Source of the DNA: Faucicola osloensis_C
GTDB lineage: Bacteria; Pseudomonadota; Gammaproteobacteria; Pseudomonadales; Moraxellaceae
Reading direction: 5' to 3'
DNA length: 64,000 nt
Assembly (NCBI GenBank): GCA_019353055.1
Contig: JABAHL010000008.1
Span: 34,896-98,895, forward strand
Of the stretch, positions 8,921 to 18,047 are shown piece after piece. The position numbers were made by a program, and so were the translations under genes. Numbering within the stretch: position 1 is the first letter of the stretch; each line of letters begins with the position of its first letter. The notes under the pieces are model-generated. The model saw only the letters and a program-made list of their open reading frames with translations. It was not told the DNA's origin and did no database searches.

Positions 8921-10555
8921 ATGAATGTCACGTCTGCCTCAGATCGTCTAAAAAAAGTGATGCGGATTGCTTTGGTTGGCATCAAGCCTGGCGACCAAGT
9001 GATGCTAAAAGGCTATCTACGCATCTTACTGAGACTCGAAGCAGACCTTGAATGGGTATCAGCGAACAATCAGCAAATTGATTTATTTATGGTCAATCAT
9101 GATTTTCGTCATGCCGAAAGCGTTCAAAAGTTAATTAATAGCAAACCCAATACGGCCACTATTTATACCGCGCGTAGTGAGACGGAAAACGGCTATTTAT
9201 CGCAAGATTTATTGGTATTGCCGCTCAAAGATTTAGAGCCGCTGAGTGAGTGGTTGTTTTCACAGTTGCCGTTTTTGTCTGGTGTCCCTGTCCGCAATAA
9301 GGCATCGACTGCCGCTAAACTCACCGCTGATGTCTCTCACGCTTATCAATCAGCGACAGACACTATAGCCAACCAGCGCGTAGCTTCAAATCCGCCTGCT
9401 CAAATTACCAATCCATCATCTGGTGTTGCACAGTCTGCGCAAGCTTCAGCTATTACAACTAGTCATACCTACAATGCGCCTAATCAACTTGCCGAATCTA
9501 GCCAATTGATGGGGTCATCAATCACCGCCAACAGCACTGTCAATGATGATTATTTAATCGGATTTGCCAAGATTTTTAGTCAGATTGCCCAGCGCCATAA
9601 TGAAGTGCTGAGTATCAAAAGCCCTGCTGGCACCTTATTTGCCTATATCAATCCAAAACAGCAACGGGTTTGGGAGGTGTCTGAATACATCTCGTCCAAT
9701 CAGCCTTGGATTATCTCACTTGCTGATGATGCGGCTGCTAGTGAGCTAGATGTCAAAACTGCTAAAAACTTGGTGCAATGGCTATGGGACTTGGCTAGCA
9801 CACATGGTCAAAAATTCGAAGGTTTGCTAGATTCGCACATCAACTACCATATAGACAGGTGGGTAAAACCCACCCATGATGCCGACCAACACGACCATCT
9901 TAAAATCCAATGTGTACTAGAAGCTCGTTCGTTAACGATTGATGACTTGGTAGCACGCAGTCAATGTTCGCTACCCCAAGTCAAAAAAACACTGATTGGC
10001 TTATTTGTCGCAGGTGCGTTGCCTGCTTCGGTCTATCAGCAAACTATCGCTCAGCTCAATAGGAAAACGATTAGTCAGCCAGTGACTCAATCCATGTCAT
10101 CAGCAGAAATATCACTGCCAGAAATGTCACCTGCTCAAATGACAGTAGCTGAAATGACACCCGCTGAAATCACCCAGACTGAGCCGCAGCCAATTACGCC
10201 CAGTGCGCAACCTGCTTTTGTTGAACAACCTGCTGCATCTGCTACGGTACCACCCACGGCGCCTGTGAACCAACCTGAGTCAGCCCAAACACAACATCAG
10301 CCACCCGCGCCTGCCAAACCTCAATCAAAACTCGATGAAATCCTTAGCCGCCGTGCTATGGCAGAATTGTCAGCCAATACCTTACCCAGTATTGCAACTA
10401 CCCACAATAGTACTTGGAATAATAGTACCACGCAGCCTGAACCTATCTCAGCGAGTGCTACATCGTCACAAGGTTCAACCCCGCCCACACAAGAAACTGG
10501 CAACAGTAGCATGATGGGGTTTTTAGGACGTCTACGTCGACGCTTGGGATTGTAA
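8921..10555 (+). CDS. Winged-helix-like protein of a GTPase-roadblock cluster
   Basis: A 544-residue protein I do not recognise by name. The start at 8921 has GGAG nine bases upstream; the frame extends to 8906 without support. Residues 1-120 look like a degenerate receiver-like alpha/beta domain (MRIALVGIKPGDQ, IDLFMVNHDF, LVLPLKDLE). A Ser/Thr/Gln-rich linker follows, then a second folded part at about 210-390. This ends in a helix-turn-helix-like stretch (SLTIDDLVARS, then LPQVKKTLIGLFVAGAL) that resembles the DNA-binding-like part of DUF742/CvnC proteins. The last 150 residues are Pro/Gln-rich with an EMSPAQ/EMTPAE repeat and a basic end. Its place before a GTPase and a roadblock protein suggests a signalling partner; this is inference. 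Confidence 0.65.
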   Translation: MNVTSASDRLKKVMRIALVGIKPGDQVMLKGYLRILLRLEADLEWVSANNQQIDLFMVNHDFRHAESVQKLINSKPNTATIYTARSETENGYLSQDLLVLPLKDLEPLSEWLFSQLPFLSGVPVRNKASTAAKLTADVSHAYQSATDTIANQRVASNPPAQITNPSSGVAQSAQASAITTSHTYNAPNQLAESSQLMGSSITANSTVNDDYLIGFAKIFSQIAQRHNEVLSIKSPAGTLFAYINPKQQRVWEVSEYISSNQPWIISLADDAAASELDVKTAKNLVQWLWDLASTHGQKFEGLLDSHINYHIDRWVKPTHDADQHDHLKIQCVLEARSLTIDDLVARSQCSLPQVKKTLIGLFVAGALPASVYQQTIAQLNRKTISQPVTQSMSSAEISLPEMSPAQMTVAEMTPAEITQTEPQPITPSAQPAFVEQPAASATVPPTAPVNQPESAQTQHQPPAPAKPQSKLDEILSRRAMAELSANTLPSIATTHNSTWNNSTTQPEPISASATSSQGSTPPTQETGNSSMMGFLGRLRRRLGL

Positions 10556-10705
10556 ATCTTTCATTAAAATGATTAATATTTTGATTGTATTATCAGGGAT
10601 TTATTAATTTTTTTTAGTTAACAGCGTGGTTTCGTGTATGATACTAACGCAATTTTTTTCCTAATATTGTATTTCTATTAATACAATGAGTGTAAGGCTT
10701 TCTAC

Positions 10706-11236
10706 ATGCAACGTCTGAAAATCGTTTTTAGCGGACCTATGGGGGCGGGGAAAACCCAAGCCATCGCAAGCTTATCAGATATCCCTGTGGTGTCGACTGA
10801 AGTAAAAAACACCGACCTTCATGTCAACACCAAGGCATTGACTACGGTGGGTATGGATTACGGTGAATTGGTGCTAGAAGGTGGCATCAATATCGGTCTA
10901 TATGGCACACCTGGTCAGGAACGCTTTAACTTTATTTGGCCGATTTTGTCGCAAGGGGCGATGGGGGTTATTATTTTGATTGACCATGCCGCCCAAGACC
11001 CTGTGGCAGATTTGGCAAATTATTTAGAGACGTTTACTAAAATTTATACGGGTCGTATCGTCGTGGGTATCAGCCAAGTTGATAAAATGCCTGAGCGCGA
11101 CTTTGGCATTTATAATGACTGGTTGGCTGCCAATAACAAGAATCTGCCTGTTTTACCAGTGGATATGCGAAAAAGAGAAGATGTGCTGTTACTGGTTGAT
11201 ACCATTATTGCATCACTTGAGTTGACAGCGCAGTGA
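10706..11236 (+). CDS. Small Ras-like GTPase (CvnD/MglA-type)
   Basis: A 176-residue cytoplasmic GTP-binding protein. The P-loop is GPMGAGKT (residues 10-17). Switch II is YGTPGQERF (about 66-74), in which the usual DxxG Asp is Gly, as in actinobacterial conservon GTPases. The base-recognition loop reads SQVDK (123-127) instead of NKxD. AAGG precedes the ATG. It is 150 bases after the winged-helix protein and 144 before the roadblock gene, all on one strand with no terminator between. Roadblock proteins are the usual GTPase-activating partner of such GTPases (MglB for MglA), so a regulated GTPase switch is likely. Confidence 0.85.
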   Translation: MQRLKIVFSGPMGAGKTQAIASLSDIPVVSTEVKNTDLHVNTKALTTVGMDYGELVLEGGINIGLYGTPGQERFNFIWPILSQGAMGVIILIDHAAQDPVADLANYLETFTKIYTGRIVVGISQVDKMPERDFGIYNDWLAANNKNLPVLPVDMRKREDVLLLVDTIIASLELTAQ

Positions 11237-11380
11237 GCGCATGATTGAATTACGGTATATGGCTTACGTTAACGAGCGATTCGGTGAATGCAGCCATTTG
11301 ACTTAGATATTGAGCGCAGCGACTGATAAACTCGACAGCAATTTTAAAACCGTTACGCTAGTAAATATTTGGATACCAAT

Positions 11381-11812
11381 ATGAATGACCAATTGTTTCA
11401 AATGGAAAGCCGCATTAAGCCCAGTGAGCAATTTATTGCCCTATCTAATGAAGTATTGCACGAACTCATTCATACCACGAGTGGCATTGAAGGGGTGTTG
11501 TTGTCATCAACCGATGGCTTTGAGGTCAATTCAATTTTTCAAAAAACCTATGATGGCGGCAAATTATCCGCGGTTGGCAGCTCAATCTTGGCATTGGTAC
11601 AGGCATTGACCGCCGAAGCGCAGCTTACTGGCTGTCGCTCAGTCATCCTAGATGCCGAAAACGGTAAAATTATGATTAGCGCCGTGCCTAGTCAGTTCCA
11701 GCCGATGATTGTGATTGTGGTGACCAAACAACAAGTCTTGCTCGGTCAAATCATGCACGGTATGAATAAAGCGATTAACCGTTTAATAGAGCTCGATAAA
11801 GAATTTCATTAA
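11381..11812 (+). CDS. Roadblock/LC7 domain protein
   Basis: A 143-residue protein of the roadblock/LC7 (MglB/CvnB-like) family. Family signs are the helix ending in TTSGIEGVLLSSTDGFEV and the central LSAVGSSILALVQALTAEA helix, followed by a beta sheet region (KIMISAVPS, MIVIVVTKQQ). The start at 11381 is chosen over an upstream TTG in frame; GGA lies ahead of it. In known systems these proteins bind and stimulate Ras-like GTPases; the GTPase gene next door is the probable partner. A strong terminator follows, so the three-gene unit 8921-11812 ends here. Confidence 0.85.
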   Translation: MNDQLFQMESRIKPSEQFIALSNEVLHELIHTTSGIEGVLLSSTDGFEVNSIFQKTYDGGKLSAVGSSILALVQALTAEAQLTGCRSVILDAENGKIMISAVPSQFQPMIVIVVTKQQVLLGQIMHGMNKAINRLIELDKEFH

Positions 11813-11842
11813 TATACAGTTAATTTATATCATAACTACTGT

Positions 11843-11872
11843 AAAGCCCTCAACAGCATTGAGGGCTTTTTT
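11843..11872 (+). terminator. Terminator of the GTPase-roadblock unit
   Basis: AAAGCCCTCA pairs with TGAGGGCTTT and is followed by T's, 31 bases after the roadblock stop codon. Confidence 0.9.
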
Positions 11873-12238
11873 CATGTCCCTCATATCAACCATATCAAAC
11901 AATCCATTCTTAACATTTTCTACAGTTCATCCGAATTTTTATACAACTTAAGTTTAATAACTTATAAACATATTAGTCAAAAATTGCTATAGATTGCCTC
12001 ATTACCTTCCATCGATATAATTCATCATTTTGTCATATAACCTCACTAAACTACCGCCACGGACGATGGTGCAATCGATTTTCTAAGCAGGATGACGCAA
12101 TTTGGGAAATTGAGATAAACCATCGTTTTTATTTTGCGTTAACGGCGGCTTTAAGAGGTTATAAGCTTTTTTACTTGCGGCTAAGCGATGCAATAGGTCA
12201 TTTAATTAGCCAATCAATTTGCCAACAGATAAGTGACA
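11873..12238. other. Intergenic region before the Cache histidine kinase
   Basis: No gene supported in 366 bases. The kinase gene downstream must have its own promoter because a terminator lies upstream, but no confident promoter was found. Confidence 0.5.
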
Positions 12239-14647
12239 ATGATGAATTTTTCCAACCTTACCACACGCCTCTTATGCGTATTATTGCTGGTTTTTTTGGT
12301 TTTTTTGGCGATGGTGTATTGGATCATTGACCAGCAAGCCAAGCCTGAAGTCGCCAAACTGACCTCTCAGACTATCATTGAAACTGGCAATGAGGCGGTG
12401 AATGGTATTTTGTCGCGTGTGAGTCAAATTGATGGCATGGCAGTAACAGCGAGCCGTATGACTGGCAGTTTGCCCAAGAATGCCGATATTATCAACACCA
12501 GTGTTGGTAATTTAATGGCAAATATGGATAAAGGCATTGTCGGCGGCGGTGTGTGGTACGACCCTTTGATGTACAAACCTAACGTCGATGAAGCCGCGTT
12601 TGTTTGGCAACGGGATATGCAAGGTGTCATGCAGTCTGCCAGCCAATATCAAGCCATCAATCCTGGCTATCAAGCACCAAGCAAACTTACCGCAAATCGG
12701 GTGGACAGCCAGAAAACACAACCACAGCTTGCCATGCCCTATTACCGTGACTGGTGGTATGTGCCCGCCGTGTATGCCAATCATGACCACTGTGTGTGGA
12801 GCCGTGCTTATATTCACCCGGCGACCAAACAGCCCGTCATGACCTGTGCCAAGGCGATTTTTAATGCGCAAAACAATGGCTTTGAAGGGGTGGTAAGTTT
12901 TGATGTGCTGCTCGGCCGTATGCAGTCGATGGTCAAAGAATGGCAGCGCAAAACAGGCGGTTATGTATTTTTGGTCGATATGAACAACAATTTTTTGATC
13001 TTCCCCAATGAAGCACAAGTCAAACAAGTGACTGCTACTAACCCGCAAGGCGAGATGATTGATGTCAATAGTTTTGCCAAGAAAAACCCTGATTTTGCCC
13101 CCATTGCCAAAAGCTTAGATAACATCAATGACAACATCATCAAACAAGCGCAAAAACTAGATGGTGGTAAATTTGATTTTACGGCCAATACGCTAGTAAG
13201 TAGTACCAATCTACAAAAAATTCCTCCCTCAGAAGCACGCATCATTTCAGCCATGCTAATGACCCAAAACGCGCAAAATGAAAATCTCAACGCCACCCAT
13301 TTTGTCGAACAAGTCAGCTTAGACAACGATTTATTGCTCAAAACCCCTTCCACAGCGTTTATTTTTGCCATGCCGATGACCAATTGGAAAATGGTCATTG
13401 TCAAACCCAATCAAGAGCTGATGTTATTTGCCAATCAGCTAGGTAAACAGCTGCAATGGTATATGCTATTAGGTTTCTTACCGGTACTGCTATTAAGTGG
13501 TTATATTTTCCACCGTATTTTGGCGGTACCACTGCACCAAGTCGCTCGTAACGTCCGTGAAATCGGTCAGTTGATTGCACAAAAAAAATACCTGTCACTG
13601 CGTGAGCACAAATTGCCACCGGCGAACATTCAAGAAATTGGCGTGATTACTGACTCGATGAACCAGCTGGTTGATCGGGTGGTCGAAAACGAAGGCGCAT
13701 TAGCACAAGTCAATGAACGCTTAGAGCAGCAAGTGGCAGAGCGTACCGAAAACTTGCACCAAGCATTAAAAGATTTAAGAGCCTCTCAAGTGCAGTTGGT
13801 ACAATCAGAGAAAATGGCAACCATCGGTCAAATGGTCGCGGGTGTTGCCCATGAAGTGAACACGCCATTGGGCTATGTGGGTAGTAACTTAGAATTGATT
13901 GATGAAAATATCGTACGTTATGACGAATTGATTGACCATACCCAGCAGCTCAAACAGCTGATGCAAGATTCGCCGGCTGATACGGCAACCATCAATCAAA
14001 CGATTGAACAAACCATTGCTTGCAGTGATGAATTGGTCGCCGATGCGGTGAGTGATGATTTGCATGGATTGGTGGATGACGCCAAGTTTGGGGTTAGCCA
14101 AATCTCAGAATTGGTCGTCAATTTACGTGATTTTTCTCGCATCGACCAAGCCAAAATCAAAGCCGTCGATATCAACGACTGTATCAAAAACTCCCTAGTC
14201 ATTGCCCGTAACAATATCAAGCATTTAGAGGTGATAACTGAGTTAAATGCTATCGAACCGGTTAGTTGTAACCCATCCCAGATTAACCAAGTGCTGCTAA
14301 ACCTATTTAATAACGCGGCACAAGCGATGGCGCAAACTCAGCACCCTACATTACACATTACTAGCACAGAAGACGGCGCCAATGTGTATATCAGCGTGGC
14401 GGACAACGGTACTGGGATGAGCGCTGAGACCCAAGCCAAGATTTTTGAACCTTTCTTTACCACCAAAGCGGCAGGCGAAGGTACGGGACTGGGTCTTGCT
14501 ATTTCGACACAAATCATGGAGCAGCATAACGGCGATATTCATGTGCAATCACAACTTGGCGAAGGCACGACATTTACCATTAGATTGCCCAAAACAGCGA
14601 TTAGCAGCGAGCAATCACCCAAGCTTTTAATCGCAGAAGAAAGCTAA
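12239..14647 (+). CDS. Cache-domain sensor histidine kinase
   Basis: Membrane sensor kinase of about 802 residues. A membrane helix near residues 10-28 is followed by a large periplasmic Cache-type domain (about 30-390, with WYDPLMYKP, YYRDWWYVPA and GVVSFDVLL). A second helix (about 400-420), a HAMP-like linker and a coiled coil lead to the kinase core. The phospho-acceptor box is GVAHEVNTPLG. The ATPase boxes are NQVLLNLFNNAAQAM (N), DNGTGM (G1), FEPFFTTK (F) and GEGTGLGLAIS (G2). The core has the long-spaced form seen in kinases that pair with Rpf/Hnr-type regulators. ATG codons at 12239 and 12242 are both possible. The double-receiver gene 127 bases downstream is the likely partner. Confidence 0.88.
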   Translation: MMNFSNLTTRLLCVLLLVFLVFLAMVYWIIDQQAKPEVAKLTSQTIIETGNEAVNGILSRVSQIDGMAVTASRMTGSLPKNADIINTSVGNLMANMDKGIVGGGVWYDPLMYKPNVDEAAFVWQRDMQGVMQSASQYQAINPGYQAPSKLTANRVDSQKTQPQLAMPYYRDWWYVPAVYANHDHCVWSRAYIHPATKQPVMTCAKAIFNAQNNGFEGVVSFDVLLGRMQSMVKEWQRKTGGYVFLVDMNNNFLIFPNEAQVKQVTATNPQGEMIDVNSFAKKNPDFAPIAKSLDNINDNIIKQAQKLDGGKFDFTANTLVSSTNLQKIPPSEARIISAMLMTQNAQNENLNATHFVEQVSLDNDLLLKTPSTAFIFAMPMTNWKMVIVKPNQELMLFANQLGKQLQWYMLLGFLPVLLLSGYIFHRILAVPLHQVARNVREIGQLIAQKKYLSLREHKLPPANIQEIGVITDSMNQLVDRVVENEGALAQVNERLEQQVAERTENLHQALKDLRASQVQLVQSEKMATIGQMVAGVAHEVNTPLGYVGSNLELIDENIVRYDELIDHTQQLKQLMQDSPADTATINQTIEQTIACSDELVADAVSDDLHGLVDDAKFGVSQISELVVNLRDFSRIDQAKIKAVDINDCIKNSLVIARNNIKHLEVITELNAIEPVSCNPSQINQVLLNLFNNAAQAMAQTQHPTLHITSTEDGANVYISVADNGTGMSAETQAKIFEPFFTTKAAGEGTGLGLAISTQIMEQHNGDIHVQSQLGEGTTFTIRLPKTAISSEQSPKLLIAEES

Positions 14648-14714
14648 TGCTAATGTTAGATAACCGATAACCGATGGCTGACAGGCAATCTGCTCAGCCA
14701 TACACGAGCCACAC

Positions 14715-14762
14715 TTGATTGTGGTCAATCTTAATTGTAGTCAACCTTGATTTTAGTCAACA
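14715..14762 (+). repeat. Three tandem 16-bp repeats between kinase and regulator genes
   Basis: Three adjacent copies of a unit close to TTGATTGTAGTCAACC start at 14715, 14731 and 14747. They fill the gap just before the response regulator's ribosome binding site. Confidence 0.85.
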
Positions 14763-14774
14763 TACCTAAGTGAC

Positions 14775-15710
14775 ATGACCATGATAACGACCGTAACCAA
14801 ACCCAAAATCGCCTTTATCGATGATGAAGACCGCATCCTACGCAGCCTAAAAATGCATTTTCGCGCCACCCATGAAGTGTTTACCACCACCGAGCCCGAT
14901 GAGCTACTAAGCTATGTACAAAATAACGAGGTTCAAGTGGTGATTAGCGACCAACGCATGCCAAAAAAACTGGGTGTCGAAGTACTAAAAGAGGTCAAAG
15001 ACGTATCACCCCATACTATCCGCATCTTGTTGACCGGCTATGCAGACTTAACTGCGGTAATTGATTCCATCAATGAAGGGGAGATTTTTCGCTATATCAC
15101 CAAACCTTGGCAGACGGATGAACTTAAAAGTATCGTCAATCAAGCCACTCAAATCGCGCTGCAAACCAAAGATGTATTCAAAGAAAATCTGCAGGTCACT
15201 CAACCAACCATCGCCAAACGCAAAGTGTTGGTTATCGATGACAGCGAGATGGTATATTTACAGATGCAGCAAAAATTCACCCAGTTTGAAACGCACTGGG
15301 CAAATTCATTAGAAAAAGCGATTGAGTTACTTGAAAATGACCGTTTTGGCGTGGCAATCACCGATGTGTCCTTGGATGGCGAGAATATTTCACCCGTGAT
15401 CTATGCATTAAAACAAAGCTTTCCAGATTTAGCGGTATTGGTACTCACCTCACTCAACGATAGCCACACCTTAATTGACTTAATCAATAAAGGGCAAGTC
15501 TATCGCTACCTGCCGCGTCCCAGTAATTTGTTGTTACTCGAAATCAGTATTCAGCGCGCTTATGATTATCACCAAACCTTAGTCAATCAACCAAAATTAC
15601 AAGCGCGACATGTCGTTGATGCAGTCACTGAAGTTGAAACGCGTAGTTTTGGTAATAAAGTCAAAAAATTCTTATCACGATTTGGTATTGGTAAATCACG
15701 CTTTGCCTAG
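14775..15710 (+). CDS. Response regulator with two receiver domains
   Basis: A 311-residue cytoplasmic protein with two receiver domains and no recognisable output domain. Receiver 1 (about 8-130) has FIDDED, the phospho-acceptor Asp in VVISDQRMP, LLTGYAD and the closing ITKPW, a variant typical of RpfG/Hnr-like regulators. Receiver 2 (about 147-270) has VIDDSE, the Asp in AITDVSLDG and a weaker end (LPRPS instead of KP). The last 40 residues are basic. It lies directly after the Cache kinase gene, so the pair probably forms a phosphorelay. Output would have to be by protein contact. Confidence 0.85.
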   Translation: MTMITTVTKPKIAFIDDEDRILRSLKMHFRATHEVFTTTEPDELLSYVQNNEVQVVISDQRMPKKLGVEVLKEVKDVSPHTIRILLTGYADLTAVIDSINEGEIFRYITKPWQTDELKSIVNQATQIALQTKDVFKENLQVTQPTIAKRKVLVIDDSEMVYLQMQQKFTQFETHWANSLEKAIELLENDRFGVAITDVSLDGENISPVIYALKQSFPDLAVLVLTSLNDSHTLIDLINKGQVYRYLPRPSNLLLLEISIQRAYDYHQTLVNQPKLQARHVVDAVTEVETRSFGNKVKKFLSRFGIGKSRFA

Positions 15711-15785
15711 CTTAAAATCTAGTGCCTAATATATGAGGGTCAAAGCGTCGCATTTGAGCCATCTGAATCAATAAATGTTAGCCAT

Positions 15786-15823
15786 AAAAAAACCGCCCAA
15801 TTTTACGACTTAGGCGGTTTTTT
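15786..15823. terminator. Bidirectional terminator between regulator and glyA
   Basis: AAAAAAACCGCC and GGCGGTTTTTT form a stem with A and T runs on the two sides, between convergent genes. It can serve both. Confidence 0.85.
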
Positions 15824-15846
15824 GAGCAGTTTTTAATAGCTAATGA

Positions 15847-17106
15847 TTACGCTGTTTGCTCGTAAACTGGGTGTTTGGCGCAGATTGCTTGGACTTTTTC
15901 ACGCACTTCGCCGATAACGTTTTCGTCACCGCGGCTATCGAGCACATCACAAATCCAGCCAGCCAATTCTCTTACTTCCGCTTCACCAAACCCACGAGTA
16001 GTAACTGCGGGCGTACCAATACGCACCCCTGACGTCACAAACGGTGATTTAGGGTCATTTGGTACCGCGTTTTTGTTGACGGTGATGTGAGCATCACCCA
16101 ACCATTTATCCGCTTCTTTACCGGTGATTTCTTGTTTGATTAAGCTAATCAGCATTAAGTGATTTTCTGTGCCGCCTGAGACGATATCATAGCCACGTGA
16201 CATGATGACATCTGCCATGGCTTTGGCGTTTTTAACCACTTGTTGTTGGTAAGTTTTGAAATCTTCGCCTAACGCTTCTTTAAAACACACCGCTTTACCC
16301 GCAATCGCGTGCATTAATGGACCACCTTGGTTGCCAGGGAACACGGCAGAGTTGAGTTTTTTCTCAATCTCTGGGTTGGCTTTTGCCAAGATTAAGCCGG
16401 AACGTGGACCGCGTAGGGTTTTGTGGGTAGTGGTAGTAGTAACGTCAGCGATTTGCACAGGGCTTGGATAAACACCTGCAGCAACCAGTCCGGCTACGTG
16501 TGCCATGTCGACCATCAAGTATGCGCCAACGCTGTCTGCGATGTCACGGAATTTTTGCCAATCAACCACTTGGCTATAAGCAGAAAAACCCGCGATAATC
16601 ATTTTGGGTTGGTGTTCTTTGGCTAGGCGTTCGACTTCATCATAGTCGATGATGCCCGTTTCTTTGTTTAAGCCATATTGTACGGCTTTATAGTTGATAC
16701 CAGAAAAGTTCACATGCGCACCATGCGTCAAGTGACCGCCATCGGCAAGGCTCATGCCAAGTACTGTGTCACCCGCTTTTAATAAGGCTAAAAATACCGC
16801 GCTGTTGGCTTGGCTACCCGCGTGTGGCTGTACGTTAGCGTAATCTGCGCCAAACAATTCTTTGGCACGGTCAATCGCTAATTGCTCGACCACGTCAACA
16901 TATTCACAGCCACCGTAATAACGTTTGCCTGGATAGCCTTCCGCGTATTTATTGGTCAATTGGCTACCTTGCGCTTCCATCACCGCTGGTGAACAGTAGT
17001 TTTCTGAAGCAATCAGTTCAATATGGTCTTCTTGACGTTTGGCTTCATTGTCCATCGCTTGGGCAAGTTCAGCGTCAAACTGGTGAATAGTCACATTTTT
17101 AAACAT
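15847..17106 (-). CDS. glyA: Serine hydroxymethyltransferase
   Basis: PLP enzyme that converts serine and tetrahydrofolate to glycine and 5,10-methylene-tetrahydrofolate; main source of one-carbon units. The 419 residues match the bacterial family throughout: IELIASENY near the start, the NKYAEGYPGKRYYGGCEYVD block, the PLP lysine in TTTTHKTLRGPR, and FPGNQGGPLMHAIAGKA. The start has AAGGAAA before the ATG. Single gene, convergent with the regulator and separated by a shared terminator. Confidence 0.97.
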   Translation of the reverse strand: MFKNVTIHQFDAELAQAMDNEAKRQEDHIELIASENYCSPAVMEAQGSQLTNKYAEGYPGKRYYGGCEYVDVVEQLAIDRAKELFGADYANVQPHAGSQANSAVFLALLKAGDTVLGMSLADGGHLTHGAHVNFSGINYKAVQYGLNKETGIIDYDEVERLAKEHQPKMIIAGFSAYSQVVDWQKFRDIADSVGAYLMVDMAHVAGLVAAGVYPSPVQIADVTTTTTHKTLRGPRSGLILAKANPEIEKKLNSAVFPGNQGGPLMHAIAGKAVCFKEALGEDFKTYQQQVVKNAKAMADVIMSRGYDIVSGGTENHLMLISLIKQEITGKEADKWLGDAHITVNKNAVPNDPKSPFVTSGVRIGTPAVTTRGFGEAEVRELAGWICDVLDSRGDENVIGEVREKVQAICAKHPVYEQTA

Positions 17107-17471
17107 GGCAATTTCCTTTTAAGTGAGTCAAAAAATGGGCGGATAAAACCGAAAAATATTGCTTAGTTTAGCATGGTTTGTTTGTTTGAGTTAGCATAAT
17201 CCACAGGTTTGGCTGAATTTGTCTCATTATTCGCCTGCGATTTTTGAGGTTATTTATCAAGCGTTGGGCTAACCAAAGCGGCTCAAAAAATCATTCGATA
17301 ATACAACTAACGATTAACACGATATTAAAAAATCACCGTAAAAACAGACAGCCGTTGCGACTGTCGATTTTTGCTTGGCTGTGTTTATTCAGCTATGTTT
17401 TTTAGCGATGTTTATTTGGCTATGTTTTTGGCTGGGTAAAATTAGCGCACAGCAACCAGTGGTTTTTGTAC
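17107..17471. other. Intergenic region between glyA and ubiC
   Basis: No gene supported. It holds the glyA promoter region at its left side and the ubiC terminator at 17341-17365. A short imperfect repetition of a GCTATGTTT motif is seen at about 17390-17430. Confidence 0.5.
17336..17365 (-). terminator. Probable terminator of the FemAB-like/ubiC unit
   Basis: On the minus strand GACAGT pairs with GCTGTC around a seven-base loop and is followed by TGTTTTTA, about 107 bases after the ubiC stop. Confidence 0.7.
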
Positions 17472-18047
17472 TTATCCTTCCCCTTTGTCAGTGCTGACAT
17501 GAATCATGCCGTTTTCTTCTTCACCCATAAGACTATTTTCAAATGCGGATAAAAAGGTCTCACTAATCAAAAAATGCCTGCCTTGCCACTGGTAAAGGGT
17601 GGTGCGTCGCCAGCCTTGCGCTGTCAAATCAATCCAGCGATTGGTCATCACTGCGCCATGCCGACGAAACAGTATATAGCCAATCGGTGTTGTGCCCAGA
17701 TTTGCCAATTTTCGCGCATTACCAATGAGGCTAGCAAACGGAAATACCGACCGCGCCACCACCCACGCATCTTGATTAGGCTTGCCAAATAATAAGGCTT
17801 CGCGCACCCACGCCGATTGGCGCACCCCAAGCGGTAACTGCAGTTGACGCTTTTCGCTCAGGGACAAGGTTTGCCGCCCTTCAAACGTCGGCTGTACGAT
17901 GAGTTTATGCCGAGATAAGGCTTCAAATTTGGCGGTGAGCGACCCTGTTGACGTGAGCCAAGGGATGAGTTTCAGCGGTATCTGCTGTTTGTGTGCCGCA
18001 CTCAAATGTGCGCCAGCCAGGTTTAGGTTTAGACCAAAATTTATCAT
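17472..18047 (-). CDS. ubiC: Chorismate--pyruvate lyase
   Basis: Removes pyruvate from chorismate to give 4-hydroxybenzoate, the first step of ubiquinone synthesis. The 191-residue protein has the family pattern IPWLTSTGSLTAKFE near residues 27-41, a conserved VREALLFGK block, WVVARSVFP, and a late LFRRHGAVMTNRWI stretch. The start codon overlaps the stop of the upstream gene (TAATG on the minus strand), so translation is probably coupled. No ubiA follows, unlike in E. coli. Confidence 0.85.
   Translation of the reverse strand: MINFGLNLNLAGAHLSAAHKQQIPLKLIPWLTSTGSLTAKFEALSRHKLIVQPTFEGRQTLSLSEKRQLQLPLGVRQSAWVREALLFGKPNQDAWVVARSVFPFASLIGNARKLANLGTTPIGYILFRRHGAVMTNRWIDLTAQGWRRTTLYQWQGRHFLISETFLSAFENSLMGEEENGMIHVSTDKGEG

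Noticed and set aside
12512..13048. 178-residue minus-strand frame inside the Cache kinase gene
   Set aside because: It is opposite a well-supported gene, has no ribosome binding site and no family resemblance; a shadow frame.
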